From Clostridia bacterium (GTDB lineage: Bacteria; Bacillota; Clostridia; Christensenellales; Borkfalkiaceae), in the NCBI GenBank assembly GCA_900766495.1, contig CAAFVM010000057.1:1-39709 (forward strand): a stretch of 39,709 nucleotides of DNA. The letters are read 5' to 3'. The position numbers were made by a program, and so were the translations under genes. The notes beneath the pieces are model-generated. The model was not told where the DNA came from. It did no database searches and was given only the letters and a program-made list of their open reading frames with translations. Every line of letters begins with the position of its first letter. Position 1 is the first letter of the stretch. This document shows positions 16,304-23,376 of this stretch, one piece after another.

Positions 16304-17419
16304 ATGGCTGAATTTTCATACGAGGTTATTAAGCAAGATAAAAAATACGGCGCGCGGGCGGGCATATTGCACACTCCGCACGGCGATATAGAAACGCCTA
16401 TATACATGCCGGTAGGCACGCAAGCCACGGTAAAAGGCGTTTTGCCGCGCGACCTTAAAGAGGCGGGCGCGCAGATAATACTTGCGAATACATATCACCT
16501 TTACATGCGCCCCGGCGACGAAATAGTTAAAAACGCAGGCGGGTTGCACAAGTTTATGAACTGGGACAGACCCATTCTTACCGACAGCGGCGGGTTTCAG
16601 GTGTTTTCACTTGCGAAGCTTAACGACATAAAAGACGAGGGCGTGGTGTTTTCGTCGAACGTAGACGGTTCGCGGCATTTTATAACTCCCGAACGCGCCA
16701 TTCAGATTGAAAACAACCTCGGCGCCGACATAATAATGGCGTTCGACCAGTGCAGTCCTTACGGAATGGACCACAAAAACGCCGAAAAGGCTATGCGCCG
16801 CACTCTTTCGTGGTTAGACCGCTGTTATAACGAGCATAAAAACGAAAAGCAGGCGCTGTTCCCCATAGTTCAGGGCAACGTTTATAAAGATTTGCGCGAA
16901 ATTTCTATGCGCGAAACCATGCCTTACATTAAATACGGCGTTGGAATAGGCGGGCTTTCGGTGGGCGAGCCGAAAGAGATTATGTACGACGTGCTTGACT
17001 TTATGCTCGACAAATATCCCGTGCATGTGCCGCGTTATTTAATGGGCGTGGGCAGCCCCGATTGCATTATCGAGGGTGTTTTGCGCGGAATAGATATGTT
17101 CGACTGCGTGCTTGCAACCCGCATAGCGCGTAACGGCACGGCAATGACGTCGCACGGCAAAGTTGTGGTAAGAAACGGAAAATATAAAGAAGATTATACG
17201 CCGCTCGACCCCGAATGCGATTGCTATTGTTGCAGAAATTACACCAAAGCGTATTTGCGCCACCTTGTAAACGTGAACGAAATGCTTGGCGGAATGCTGT
17301 TGAGTTTGCACAACATAACTTTCCTTACGAATTTGGCGAAAAATTTACGAAACGCGATAATAGGCGATTATCTTGACGATTTTGTTGCGGAATTTTACGC
17401 TAAATACGGAAAAATTTAA
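16304..17419 (+). CDS. tgt: Queuine tRNA-ribosyltransferase (tRNA-guanine transglycosylase)
   Basis: Tgt exchanges guanine 34 in GUN-anticodon tRNAs for preQ1. The 371-residue protein contains LTDSGGFQVFSLA (the first catalytic Asp, near residue 92), GGLSVGEPKEIM, and RYLMGVGSPDCIIEGVLRGIDMFDCVLATR as the substrate-binding and nucleophile region. The zinc site CDCYCC...H lies near residues 306-335. All key residues look intact. No strong ribosome-binding site is seen (GAGAAAAAT). It lies between queA and yajC, the classic order. Confidence 0.98.
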   Translation: MAEFSYEVIKQDKKYGARAGILHTPHGDIETPIYMPVGTQATVKGVLPRDLKEAGAQIILANTYHLYMRPGDEIVKNAGGLHKFMNWDRPILTDSGGFQVFSLAKLNDIKDEGVVFSSNVDGSRHFITPERAIQIENNLGADIIMAFDQCSPYGMDHKNAEKAMRRTLSWLDRCYNEHKNEKQALFPIVQGNVYKDLREISMRETMPYIKYGVGIGGLSVGEPKEIMYDVLDFMLDKYPVHVPRYLMGVGSPDCIIEGVLRGIDMFDCVLATRIARNGTAMTSHGKVVVRNGKYKEDYTPLDPECDCYCCRNYTKAYLRHLVNVNEMLGGMLLSLHNITFLTNLAKNLRNAIIGDYLDDFVAEFYAKYGKI

Positions 17420-17516
17420 AATAAGGCTTAAAAAGGCTTGAAAAAAAACGGCTTTTAATATATCATAAATAAAAACAAATAAAAGCGCGGTTTCGCGTTT
17501 ATGGGAGTGAATTAAA

Positions 17517-18047
17517 ATGAATTTTTTAGCTAATTTGTTAAATGTAGAGGCTTCGTCCGGCTCGTCTTCCGGCTCGTCGAGCAGCGGAGCGCAATCCGGA
17601 TTGCCCACATGGGTGGTTTGGGTAGGACTTTTAGTCGTTCTGGTTATAATGTTCGTGGTTAACTATTTCTCGCGCAAGAAACAGCAGAAAGCCGCCGAGG
17701 AAAAAATGAATTCGATGAAACCCGGCGATAAGGTGAAAACCATAGGTCTTATCTGCGGTACCGTTATTTCGGTAAACGACCTGCATAATACGTTGGTAAT
17801 CGAAACGGGCGAAGGCGAAAACGTAAGCTATCTTACCATCGATAAAAACGCGGTTTACCAAACTTTCCCCGACGGTAGCGGCGTAAACGGCGTTTCGGAC
17901 GGGACCGAAGAGGTAAAAACCGACGAACAGCCCGCGGAAACTCCTGCCGAGGTTGAAGAAAAAGCCGAAGAAAACGAAGCTGCCGAAGCTGCCGAAGCTG
18001 CTGAAGAAAAAGCCGAAGAAAAGGCAGAAGAAGAAAAAGGCGAGTAA
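17517..18047 (+). CDS. yajC: Sec translocon accessory subunit YajC
   Basis: YajC is a small single-pass membrane protein that associates with SecD-SecF. The 176-residue product has a Ser/Gly-rich stretch before the membrane segment (about residues 12-27), a transmembrane helix (WVVWVGLLVVLVIMFVVNYF, about residues 33-52), and then the conserved cytoplasmic YajC domain (MKPGDKVKTIGLICGTVISV). The C-terminal 60 residues are a low-complexity tail of Glu, Ala and Lys, which makes it longer than typical YajC (85-110 residues). A GGGAGTG site lies just before the ATG. It follows tgt, as usual. In relatives secD-secF would follow closely, but here an accessory module intervenes. Confidence 0.93.
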   Translation: MNFLANLLNVEASSGSSSGSSSSGAQSGLPTWVVWVGLLVVLVIMFVVNYFSRKKQQKAAEEKMNSMKPGDKVKTIGLICGTVISVNDLHNTLVIETGEGENVSYLTIDKNAVYQTFPDGSGVNGVSDGTEEVKTDEQPAETPAEVEEKAEENEAAEAAEAAEEKAEEKAEEEKGE

Positions 18048-18068
18048 TTACCCGATAAACAAAAAAAT

Positions 18069-18108
18069 AAAATCGTCTTGCGGTTTAACGTCGCAAGGCG
18101 ATTTTTTT
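18069..18108. terminator. Strong bidirectional terminator between yajC and the XRE gene
   Basis: AAAATCGTCTTGCG (18069-18082) pairs with CGCAAGGCGATTTT (18092-18105), one G-U, followed by T. A-rich sequence on the left gives a T-tail for the convergent minus-strand gene ending at 18110. Confidence 0.9.
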
Positions 18109-18109
18109 A

Positions 18110-18325
18110 CTAATATTCTTTTCTTCCGGTAAGGTAATTCAAATCTTCGCCGAAAAAATCGGCTATTTTGCAAAGATTTTCAATGCCTATTTCGCGTTGG
18201 CAGTGCAGATAGCGCGAAAGAGTTTGTTGCGGTATGCCTATTTTTTTAGCAAAACTGTTAACGCTTTCGTTTCCTATAAGTTCTTTTAGCCGCTCGGCAA
18301 ATTTCTGACTATATAATTTTTCCAT
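18110..18325 (-). CDS. XRE family repressor of the zinc-ribbon module
   Basis: A 71-residue stand-alone Cro/CI-type helix-turn-helix protein. The HTH is NSFAKKIGIPQQTLSRYLHC (about residues 23-42), followed by REIGIENLCKIADFFGEDLNYLTGR, typical of small phage-like or chromosomal repressors. No effector domain is present. It is divergent from the first zinc-ribbon gene. The shared spacer has two 14-bp palindromes (18370-18383, 18400-18413), one lying exactly in the spacer of the opposite promoter. It is therefore probably a direct repressor of that gene, and perhaps autoregulated, since another half-site (TTGGTG) lies at its own start. Confidence 0.85.
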   Translation of the reverse strand: MEKLYSQKFAERLKELIGNESVNSFAKKIGIPQQTLSRYLHCQREIGIENLCKIADFFGEDLNYLTGRKEY

Positions 18326-18369
18326 TTTGGTGCCTACGTTTATTATTTCCTTATTTTTAAACCAATATT

Positions 18370-18383
18370 ACACCAAACGGTGT
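18370..18383. promoter_or_regulatory. Palindromic operator O1
   Basis: ACACCAAACGGTGT: ACACC and GGTGT are perfect inverted repeats. Its centre is 30 bp from that of O2, about three helical turns, so two dimers could bind on the same DNA face. Confidence 0.75.
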
Positions 18384-18392
18384 TGGCTTTTG

Positions 18393-18421
18393 TTGACTTA
18401 CACCATTTGGTGTGATAAAAT
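18393..18421 (+). promoter_or_regulatory. Promoter of the zinc-ribbon protein 1 gene
   Basis: TTGACT (18393-18398), 17 bp, then TAAAAT (18416-18421). Operator O2 occupies most of the spacer. Confidence 0.8.
18400..18413. promoter_or_regulatory. Palindromic operator O2 inside the promoter spacer
   Basis: ACACCATTTGGTGT, with perfect ACACCA and TGGTGT arms. It sits between the -35 and -10 boxes, a classical position for repression. Confidence 0.8.
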
Positions 18422-18474
18422 AAAAACAAGAAAATAAGGCTAAAAACAGCCGAAAACAAAAGGAGAGGTTAGTT

Positions 18475-18867
18475 ATGAAATATTGTCCGCATTGCGGCGA
18501 GGCTATTGCCGACGAAGAAGTAGGTAAGCCGACTTTGCAAAATAACCGCTTTGAAACCGAGGTTATGAAAACGGTTATAAAAATTTTTATGGTAATCGCT
18601 TGCGCGGCGGCGTCGTTACTTATAGGTACGGGCGGGCTTTTAATTAGTTATTTAACGCAACTCGACGTCAGCTCGCTTACGGGAATTTTTTATTTAATAT
18701 ACGGCATTTTCGGTTTATGTTTGTGCGTATATATGACAAAGCAGGTTTATACAAAGTTTCGCTCGAACCAAAGCATATCTACGGCTAAAAAAATTGTTAT
18801 TTTAATTTTTTGCAGCGTTATTTCCGGCGTGCTTCTTTTGTGCCTGCCCGAAGAAGAAAACGACTGA
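18475..18867 (+). CDS. Zinc-ribbon-like membrane protein 1
   Basis: A 130-residue protein of unknown function. It opens MKYCPHCGEAIADEE, a zinc-ribbon N-terminus, but the second CxxC expected about 12 residues later is missing, so the ribbon is probably degenerate. Three hydrophobic segments follow (about residues 34-60, 67-92 and 107-124). It ends SGVLLLCLPEEEND. The neighbour at 18983-19393 has the same plan and nearly the same tail, so the two are paralogues. AGGAGAGG precedes the ATG. The promoter is overlaid by operator O2 of the divergent XRE repressor. A membrane sensor or stress role is possible but not shown. Confidence 0.75.
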   Translation: MKYCPHCGEAIADEEVGKPTLQNNRFETEVMKTVIKIFMVIACAAASLLIGTGGLLISYLTQLDVSSLTGIFYLIYGIFGLCLCVYMTKQVYTKFRSNQSISTAKKIVILIFCSVISGVLLLCLPEEEND

Positions 18868-18899
18868 AAAAACGATAATTGTTAAAAGGCATTATAAGC

Positions 18900-18928
18900 T
18901 TGACCTGTATGCGAAGTTGTGGTATAAT
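18900..18928 (+). promoter_or_regulatory. Promoter of the zinc-ribbon protein 2 gene
   Basis: TTGACC (18900-18905), 17 bp, then TATAAT (18923-18928). No ACACCA operator is present, so the second paralogue appears free of the XRE control seen for the first. Confidence 0.82.
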
Positions 18929-18982
18929 TATTGCACGGTTTGAAAGAAAAAATTTTATTCAAATCGAGGAGGAATGGTTATT

Positions 18983-19393
18983 ATGAGGTATTGCCCCCAT
19001 TGCGGAAATCAGGTTGAAGACGAAGCCGTCGTATGCGTGAAATGCGGCAGAAAAGTATTGTCGGTTTCGGCTGAAAGACGAGTAAGCAACGAATACGAAG
19101 TTACGTCGGTGTTCATAAAGATTTTTATGATTTTAAGCCTGTTCACCAGCGCCGCCTGTGCGATTTTTTCGTATGTTATGGTGCGGGGAAGTTCAAGTTC
19201 GTTCTGGTGGATATGTATGGCTATATCTATTTTGTCTTACGCGTGGATAATTCCTATGACGGTGATTGCGTTTAAAAGACTTCGTCGTCGCGAAAGAATA
19301 GGTATGGCGTTTAAAATTTGCACACTGCTCTTCGTAAATTTGGTTGCGGGCGTGCTGCTTTTATGCTTGCCCGAAGAAGACGAATTGATTTAA
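18983..19393 (+). CDS. Zinc-ribbon membrane protein 2
   Basis: A 136-residue paralogue of the preceding protein. The N-terminus has a complete zinc ribbon: YCPHC, then VCVKC 15 residues later. Three hydrophobic segments follow (about residues 43-68, 74-96 and 112-130), with a basic loop RLRRRERIG, ending AGVLLLCLPEEDELI. The start at 18983 is preferred over an in-frame ATG at 18974, because AGGAGG (18967-18972) is 10 bp from it but only 1 bp from the other, and the protein then aligns with paralogue 1 (MRYCPHCG against MKYCPHCG). It has its own promoter and an intrinsic terminator. Function unknown. Confidence 0.78.
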   Translation: MRYCPHCGNQVEDEAVVCVKCGRKVLSVSAERRVSNEYEVTSVFIKIFMILSLFTSAACAIFSYVMVRGSSSSFWWICMAISILSYAWIIPMTVIAFKRLRRRERIGMAFKICTLLFVNLVAGVLLLCLPEEDELI

Positions 19394-19431
19394 TTCAGGC
19401 AAAAAGTAAAATAAAACTAAAAAAAACGAAA

Positions 19432-19466
19432 GCGCGCGGGTATAAAAAACTTTGCGCGTTTTTTTG
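19432..19466 (+). terminator. Intrinsic terminator of the zinc-ribbon protein 2 gene
   Basis: A GC-rich arm (GCGCGC) pairs with TGCGCGT across an A-rich loop, followed by seven T (about 19459-19465). Confidence 0.6.
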
Positions 19467-19574
19467 TTGCGATTTTTGCATAAAGTAAGGCGGAGCGACT
19501 AACAAACCGTTTAATTTGAAATTTTTAGAATTAGCGCGCGTGTTTGCTCATAAAATAAAGCGTGAGGTTAAATT

Positions 19575-19958
19575 ATGACTGCAAAAATACAAAAAACGCG
19601 CGTTTTGGTTTTTTTTAAGGGCTTGGCATTCGGTTTGCTTTTTGCGCTTGCCGCCGTTCTTATTTTTGCGTTGATTTTAAAAATTACGGGCGGGGCGAGC
19701 GAGCTTGTAATTCGGATAGCCAACAGTTTAATTCGCATAGGCGCGGCTGCCGTGGCATGCTTCTTTTATTGCCGCGAAGACAAAGGCGTTCTGCGCGGTG
19801 CGTTTATGGGGTTGGTTTGCTTTTTCGCTATTTATTTGTTGTTCGGTATTTTAGGCGGCGGATGGAAATGGCAAAGCGGCAGATTGTTGGATTTTGCTTT
19901 GACGGTGGCGGCGGGCGCGATTTTCGGCGCGTTGTTCGTGAACCTTAAAAAGAAATAG
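19575..19958 (+). CDS. TIGR04086/DUF3792 family membrane protein (YrzE-like)
   Basis: A 127-residue protein with four hydrophobic segments (about residues 13-37, 45-66, 75-97 and 104-123) and a short basic start and end (KKK). Length, segment pattern and position fit the TIGR04086/DUF3792 family, whose Bacillus subtilis member yrzE lies next to yajC (yrbF). The family assignment is recognition from context and layout, not a search. Its role is unknown; its neighbours suggest a link to protein export or sporulation membranes. It starts after GTGAGG with a 9-bp spacing. Here it is separated from yajC by the XRE/zinc-ribbon module and from secD by 0.9 kb of repeats. Confidence 0.65.
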   Translation: MTAKIQKTRVLVFFKGLAFGLLFALAAVLIFALILKITGGASELVIRIANSLIRIGAAAVACFFYCREDKGVLRGAFMGLVCFFAIYLLFGILGGGWKWQSGRLLDFALTVAAGAIFGALFVNLKKK

Positions 19959-20010
19959 TCGGGCGGATTTTTTTACTGCTCGGAATGACAGGTGAGGAGG
20001 AGACATACCT

Positions 20011-20067
20011 AACCCTCGCGGAGGAAAACTTAAACACTCGCACAACCTTGCCGCGGGGAATAAGAAT
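20011..20067 (+). repeat. Dispersed repeat family C, copy 2
   Basis: Begins AACCCTCGCGGAGGAAAACT and ends GCCGCGGGGAATAAGAA. Very like copies 1 and 3. Confidence 0.75.
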
Positions 20068-20093
20068 TATTCAGAATGACGGTAGTCAAGCCT

Positions 20094-20138
20094 CCGTATT
20101 CGTTTCCACGAGATTCCTCGGCTACGCTCGGAATGACA
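20094..20138 (+). repeat. Dispersed repeat family A, copy 2
   Basis: Contains TTCGTTTCCACGAGATTCCT and ends CGGAATGACA. Short GGAATGACA or AGAATGAC pieces recur around it at about 19981, 20072, 20167 and 20202, as if the element had broken up. Confidence 0.8.
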
Positions 20139-20242
20139 GAGCCGTGGGTAAAACAACATATCGCTCGGAATGACAGGACGGGGTGTGTGTCAAAACGTCT
20201 TGTTCAGAATGACACAACTAGTTCTTTTTTTCAAAGAAAGGC

Positions 20243-20261
20243 GGGCGACCGATGGTCGCCC
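20243..20261. repeat. Perfect 8-bp palindrome with 3-nt loop
   Basis: GGGCGACC (20243-20250), GAT, then GGTCGCCC (20254-20261), followed by CTACA. It is embedded in the repeat cluster upstream of secD. Confidence 0.75.
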
Positions 20262-20312
20262 CTACAGAAAACAAGAGCGAAAGTTGTTTTTTTTACCACA
20301 ACATATTTGTTT

Positions 20313-20342
20313 TCTGTCATGTTGAGCTTGTCGAAACATCTC
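20313..20342 (+). repeat. Dispersed repeat family B, copy 2
   Basis: TTCTGTCATGTTGAGC, then TT, then GTCGAAACATCT. Same ends as 91-130 with a shorter middle. Confidence 0.75.
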
Positions 20343-20373
20343 GCGGAAGCGTTGCTTGAATAAGTTACTGCCT

Positions 20374-20430
20374 ACCCCTCGTGGCACAAAACTAAAATAA
20401 CAAAAACACTTCGTTGCGGGTGATTAGAAA
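20374..20430 (+). repeat. Dispersed repeat family C, diverged copy
   Basis: Begins TACCCCTCGTGGCACAAAAC and ends TTGCGGGTGATTAGAAAA. Degenerate, but aligned along its length with the other C copies and immediately upstream of one. Confidence 0.55.
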
Positions 20431-20436
20431 AAAACT

Positions 20437-20496
20437 AACCCTCGCGGCGGAAAAACTAAAACACTCGCGCAATATTGCCGCGGGGGAGAAGGAAAA
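20437..20496 (+). repeat. Dispersed repeat family C, copy 4
   Basis: Begins AACCCTCGCGGCGGAAAAAC and ends TTGCCGCGGGGGAGAAGGAA. The region 19959-20664 contains only such repeats; no credible gene is seen. Confidence 0.7.
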
Positions 20497-20497
20497 A

Positions 20498-20533
20498 CGA
20501 AATGTGCGTTTACGGGCTTATAGCGGCATTTTT
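20498..20533 (+). repeat. TTATAG-core repeat family D, copy before secD
   Basis: ACGAAATGTGCGTTTACGGG then CTTATAGCGGCATTTTT. It directly follows a family C copy. Confidence 0.6.
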
Positions 20534-20664
20534 AAAAAAATAAAGGCAAAAAATAAGCCATGGGAAACAATAAAAAAACCTTGGCACAGAGGCTTTTAAT
20601 TTTAAACAAAAAAAGCCGAGACAAAAAGCGGCAGAAACGCCCGCGGTTTTAAACAAATCTATTT

Positions 20665-20707
20665 ACCGATTTCAATCGTTATTTTTTGGCGTGAAATCGG
20701 TTTTTTT
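20665..20707 (+). terminator. Orphan intrinsic terminator upstream of secD
   Basis: ACCGATTTC (20665-20673) pairs perfectly with GAAATCGGT (20693-20701), followed by a T-run. No gene ends within 700 bp upstream on this strand, the nearest being yrzE at 19958. It may end the yrzE transcript or an unrecognised small RNA. Confidence 0.75.
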
Positions 20708-20729
20708 ATAAAAATGGAACGAAAAATAA

Positions 20730-20758
20730 TTGACTAATTCCGCCGTCTATTATATAAT
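20730..20758 (+). promoter_or_regulatory. Promoter of secD-secF
   Basis: TTGACT (20730-20735), 17 bp, then TATAAT (20753-20758). It leaves a leader of about 138 nt with two similar GC-rich stretches (TATGCGCGCGCGTGCCG near 20793 and TATGCGCGCGCCGAA near 20841) that could pair with each other. Confidence 0.8.
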
Positions 20759-20873
20759 AACAAAGTGCACGATAGTAATATAATCGTTCATATATGCGCG
20801 CGCGTGCCGCACCATAACGCACAATTCGGCAAAACCGTTTTATGCGCGCGCCGAAACTACTTTACTAATCAAT

Positions 20874-20890
20874 GCTTTTTTCAAAAAAGC
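20874..20890 (+). promoter_or_regulatory. Hairpin abutting the secD ribosome-binding site
   Basis: GCTTTTTT, C, AAAAAAGC: a near-perfect inverted repeat that ends one base before AGGAGG (20891-20896). It could affect access of ribosomes to secD. Confidence 0.55.
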
Positions 20891-20901
20891 AGGAGGCAAG
20901 A

Positions 20902-22200
20902 ATGAGCAAGACAAAATCAATCGTTGTCACTATCCTGGCGTCGATTCTCATTTTGGTCGTAGGCTTTTTCACGTTCGTGAGCTTTCCTATTCCGAACTCT
21001 GTAAAAAACTACAACTCAATTTTGAGCACCGTCGGCAGAGGTATCGACATTTCGGGCGGATACTACGTTGTTTTAACGCCGACAAACACTTCGACGGACA
21101 AGTCCGATAACGTAGTTGAAGACGCAATGAATATTTTGCGTACCCGTCTTGATAAAAAGGGCTATACCGAAGCGGTTATTTCGGTTCAGGACGGAAATAA
21201 AATCCGCGTTGAAATTCCGCAGGTAGACGACGCAGACTCGGTGTTGGAAGTTATAGGTCAAACCGGCGAACTTACTTTTGAAGACAATTCGGGTAAAGTT
21301 TGGCTCACCGGCGAAGAACACGTTAAGGGCGCATACGTCGCGCAGGATACGCAAAACGGCGGTTATCTGGTAGTGTTGCAATTCACAACCAAAGGTCAAA
21401 GCAAATTTGCCGAAGCCACCAAAGCCGTTCTCAATTCTTCTGACAGCACAGAAGACGGAAAAAAACTTTATATCAAGCTCGGCGGCGAAACCATATCTTC
21501 GCCTAAGGTAAGCGAGGTTATTAACTCGTCCACCGCGCAGATTACCGGTTACAGCGATTACGAAAGCGCGCAAAACATTGCCGCGGTTATAGATAGCGGT
21601 CGTTTGCCCATAAGTTACGAGGTTTCCGAATCGCGCAGCATCAGCTCGAAAATCGGCGACGACACCATTAATAAAAGCGCAATCGCGGGCGCGGTAGGTC
21701 TTGGCGTAATTCTTATTCTGCTTATTATAATTTACGGCGGAATGGGGCTTGCGGCTACGTTCTCGCTTTTGGTTTACGTATTGCTTTACGTAATATTCCT
21801 TGCCATTATCCCCGGCGTTCAGCTCACGCTCCCGGGCATTGCGGGTATCCTGCTTTCGATAGGTATGGCGGTAGACGCGAACATCGTTATTTTCGAACGC
21901 GTTAAAGAAGAATATCGCCTTGGCAAAACCGTTCGCGCTTCCATATCGCAAGGTTACAAACGCGCGTTCATCACGGTTTTCGATTCGAACATAACCACGA
22001 TATTTGCGGCGTTGGTTCTGTGGCTGCTTTGCCCCGGCACCATTAAAGGCTTCGCCATAACCCTGCTCGTAGGTATCGTTCTGTCGCTGTTCTGCGGCGT
22101 GCTCGTTACCCGCTGGTTTATCCGCGTGTTCTCGCCCCTTGCTTCCGACGAACGTAAGTTCCTTAAACTCAAAAGGGAAGGGGGTAGCTTAAATGACTAA
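20902..22200 (+). CDS. secD: Protein translocase subunit SecD
   Basis: SecD, with SecF, uses the proton gradient to help pull secreted proteins across the membrane. The 432-residue protein has one N-terminal membrane helix (about residues 8-26) and the GRGIDISGGYYVVL segment that matches the family's D-x-x-GG start. An external domain with GQTGELTFED and IDSGRLPISYEV follows. The C-terminal RND-like membrane bundle includes IGMAVDANIVIFERVKEE (the conserved AVDANI motif). The start at 20902 is chosen over an in-frame codon at 20872 by AGGAGG 5 bp upstream. It overlaps secF by 8 bp, indicating coupled translation. Confidence 0.96.
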   Translation: MSKTKSIVVTILASILILVVGFFTFVSFPIPNSVKNYNSILSTVGRGIDISGGYYVVLTPTNTSTDKSDNVVEDAMNILRTRLDKKGYTEAVISVQDGNKIRVEIPQVDDADSVLEVIGQTGELTFEDNSGKVWLTGEEHVKGAYVAQDTQNGGYLVVLQFTTKGQSKFAEATKAVLNSSDSTEDGKKLYIKLGGETISSPKVSEVINSSTAQITGYSDYESAQNIAAVIDSGRLPISYEVSESRSISSKIGDDTINKSAIAGAVGLGVILILLIIIYGGMGLAATFSLLVYVLLYVIFLAIIPGVQLTLPGIAGILLSIGMAVDANIVIFERVKEEYRLGKTVRASISQGYKRAFITVFDSNITTIFAALVLWLLCPGTIKGFAITLLVGIVLSLFCGVLVTRWFIRVFSPLASDERKFLKLKREGGSLND

Positions 22201-23254
22201 TCTTATGAAGAAAGATTTCAAAATAGTCGAAAACTTCAAGTGGCTTATAATATTGCCCATAATTCTTATAATTGCGGGTATCGTGTGCGTTTGCGTGGGC
22301 AGGTTCAACGTTGGTATGGACTTTACCGGCGGCGCCAAAATCGAAGTAGAGTTTCAGGACTTTGCCAAAGACGATACCGTTCGCAAGAACTTTGAAGATA
22401 CTTACACCAAATATTTGAAAGACAACGGTTTCGAAGTTGTAGATAATATGCAGGTTTCGGTTTCGGGTTCCAGCGTAACTTACGAATTCCGCCTTGCTTA
22501 CTCGCTCGACGGCAAGAAACTTGGCAACTCCACCGAAGAACAGGCTAAATTCAACGATGCGCTCGGTCAGAATACCGATAGCGAAACGGGAATCCGCGGC
22601 AAACTGCAAGAAGACATTCGCACGAATTTCCTTGCGGCAAACGGCGCTTCCGCCGACGACTACACCGAAGATTTCGTTCGCGCATACACTGTTGGCGCAA
22701 CCGCTTCGCAGTCGCTTCTTAATGCGGCTATATGGGCAATCGTTGCGGCTATCGCGATTATGCTTGTGTATATAATGATAAGGTTTACCGTAAGCGGCGC
22801 GTTTGCGGCAATCACCGCGCTTTTACACGACGTGCTTATAATGATTGCTCTCACCGCGATATTCGCTATCCCCGTGAACTCCACGTTCATAGCGGCGGTA
22901 ATCACCATCATCGGTTACTCGATTAACGCGACCATCGTTATTTTCGATAAAATCCGCGAATGCCACAAGTCGCCTGCCTTTAAAGAGGTAAGCGATACGG
23001 AAATCGCCAACTATTCTATTAAACAATCGCTTGTGAAGATTTTGCTTTCTTCGCTCACCACTTTAATAATGGTCGTGGCGCTTGTTATAGTAAGCGGCTC
23101 CACCATTAGGGAATTCATTCTTCCCATCATATTCGGTCTTTTTGCCGGCGCTTATTCGGCGACCCTGCTTTCTTCTTCGTTCTGGGTTTATTACAGAAAA
23201 CTCGGCGCGAAAATCAAAGCCGGCGCAAAAGCAAAAAAGGCGAAAAAAGCTTGA
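22193..23254 (+). CDS. secF: Protein translocase subunit SecF
   Basis: SecF is the partner of SecD in the SecDF export motor. The 353-residue protein starts with a membrane helix (IILPIILIIAGIVCVCVG), then the family motif GMDFTGGAKIEVEF (about residues 42-55), a periplasmic-type loop, and five C-terminal helices with TIIGYSINATIVIFDKIRE (the conserved GYS-NATIV-FD block). The tail is Lys/Ala-rich. The loop between residues 75 and 165 is somewhat long. Its start overlaps the end of secD (ATG at 22193, secD stop at 22200). An intrinsic terminator follows. Confidence 0.96.
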   Translation: MTNLMKKDFKIVENFKWLIILPIILIIAGIVCVCVGRFNVGMDFTGGAKIEVEFQDFAKDDTVRKNFEDTYTKYLKDNGFEVVDNMQVSVSGSSVTYEFRLAYSLDGKKLGNSTEEQAKFNDALGQNTDSETGIRGKLQEDIRTNFLAANGASADDYTEDFVRAYTVGATASQSLLNAAIWAIVAAIAIMLVYIMIRFTVSGAFAAITALLHDVLIMIALTAIFAIPVNSTFIAAVITIIGYSINATIVIFDKIRECHKSPAFKEVSDTEIANYSIKQSLVKILLSSLTTLIMVVALVIVSGSTIREFILPIIFGLFAGAYSATLLSSSFWVYYRKLGAKIKAGAKAKKAKKA

Positions 23255-23273
23255 TTTTAAATTGCTTTTAAAG

Positions 23274-23302
23274 CGGGCGGGCGAAGTTGCTCCGCCCGTT
23301 TT
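23274..23302 (+). terminator. Intrinsic terminator of secDF
   Basis: CGGGCGG (23274-23280) pairs with CCGCCCG (23292-23298), followed by four T. Confidence 0.8.
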
Positions 23303-23376
23303 GCTTATAGAGTGAATTTTGCGATTTTTGCGCGAAGCGGGTGCGTTTTCGCGGTAGTTTTTACAGAGGAATTTTT

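Noticed and set aside
19985..20363. Two overlapping small frames (62 and 95 residues) in the repeat cluster
   Set aside because: They translate repeat family A (RFLGYARNDR and SSATLGMTE-like peptides), a well-known source of false ORFs. No ribosome-binding site or promoter fits.
19970..20500. CRISPR array
   Set aside because: Repeats are of several families with irregular spacing and no constant spacer length, and no cas genes are present.
20414..20599. 61-residue frame upstream of secD
   Set aside because: It covers repeat families C and D and has no ribosome-binding site; it is not a gene.
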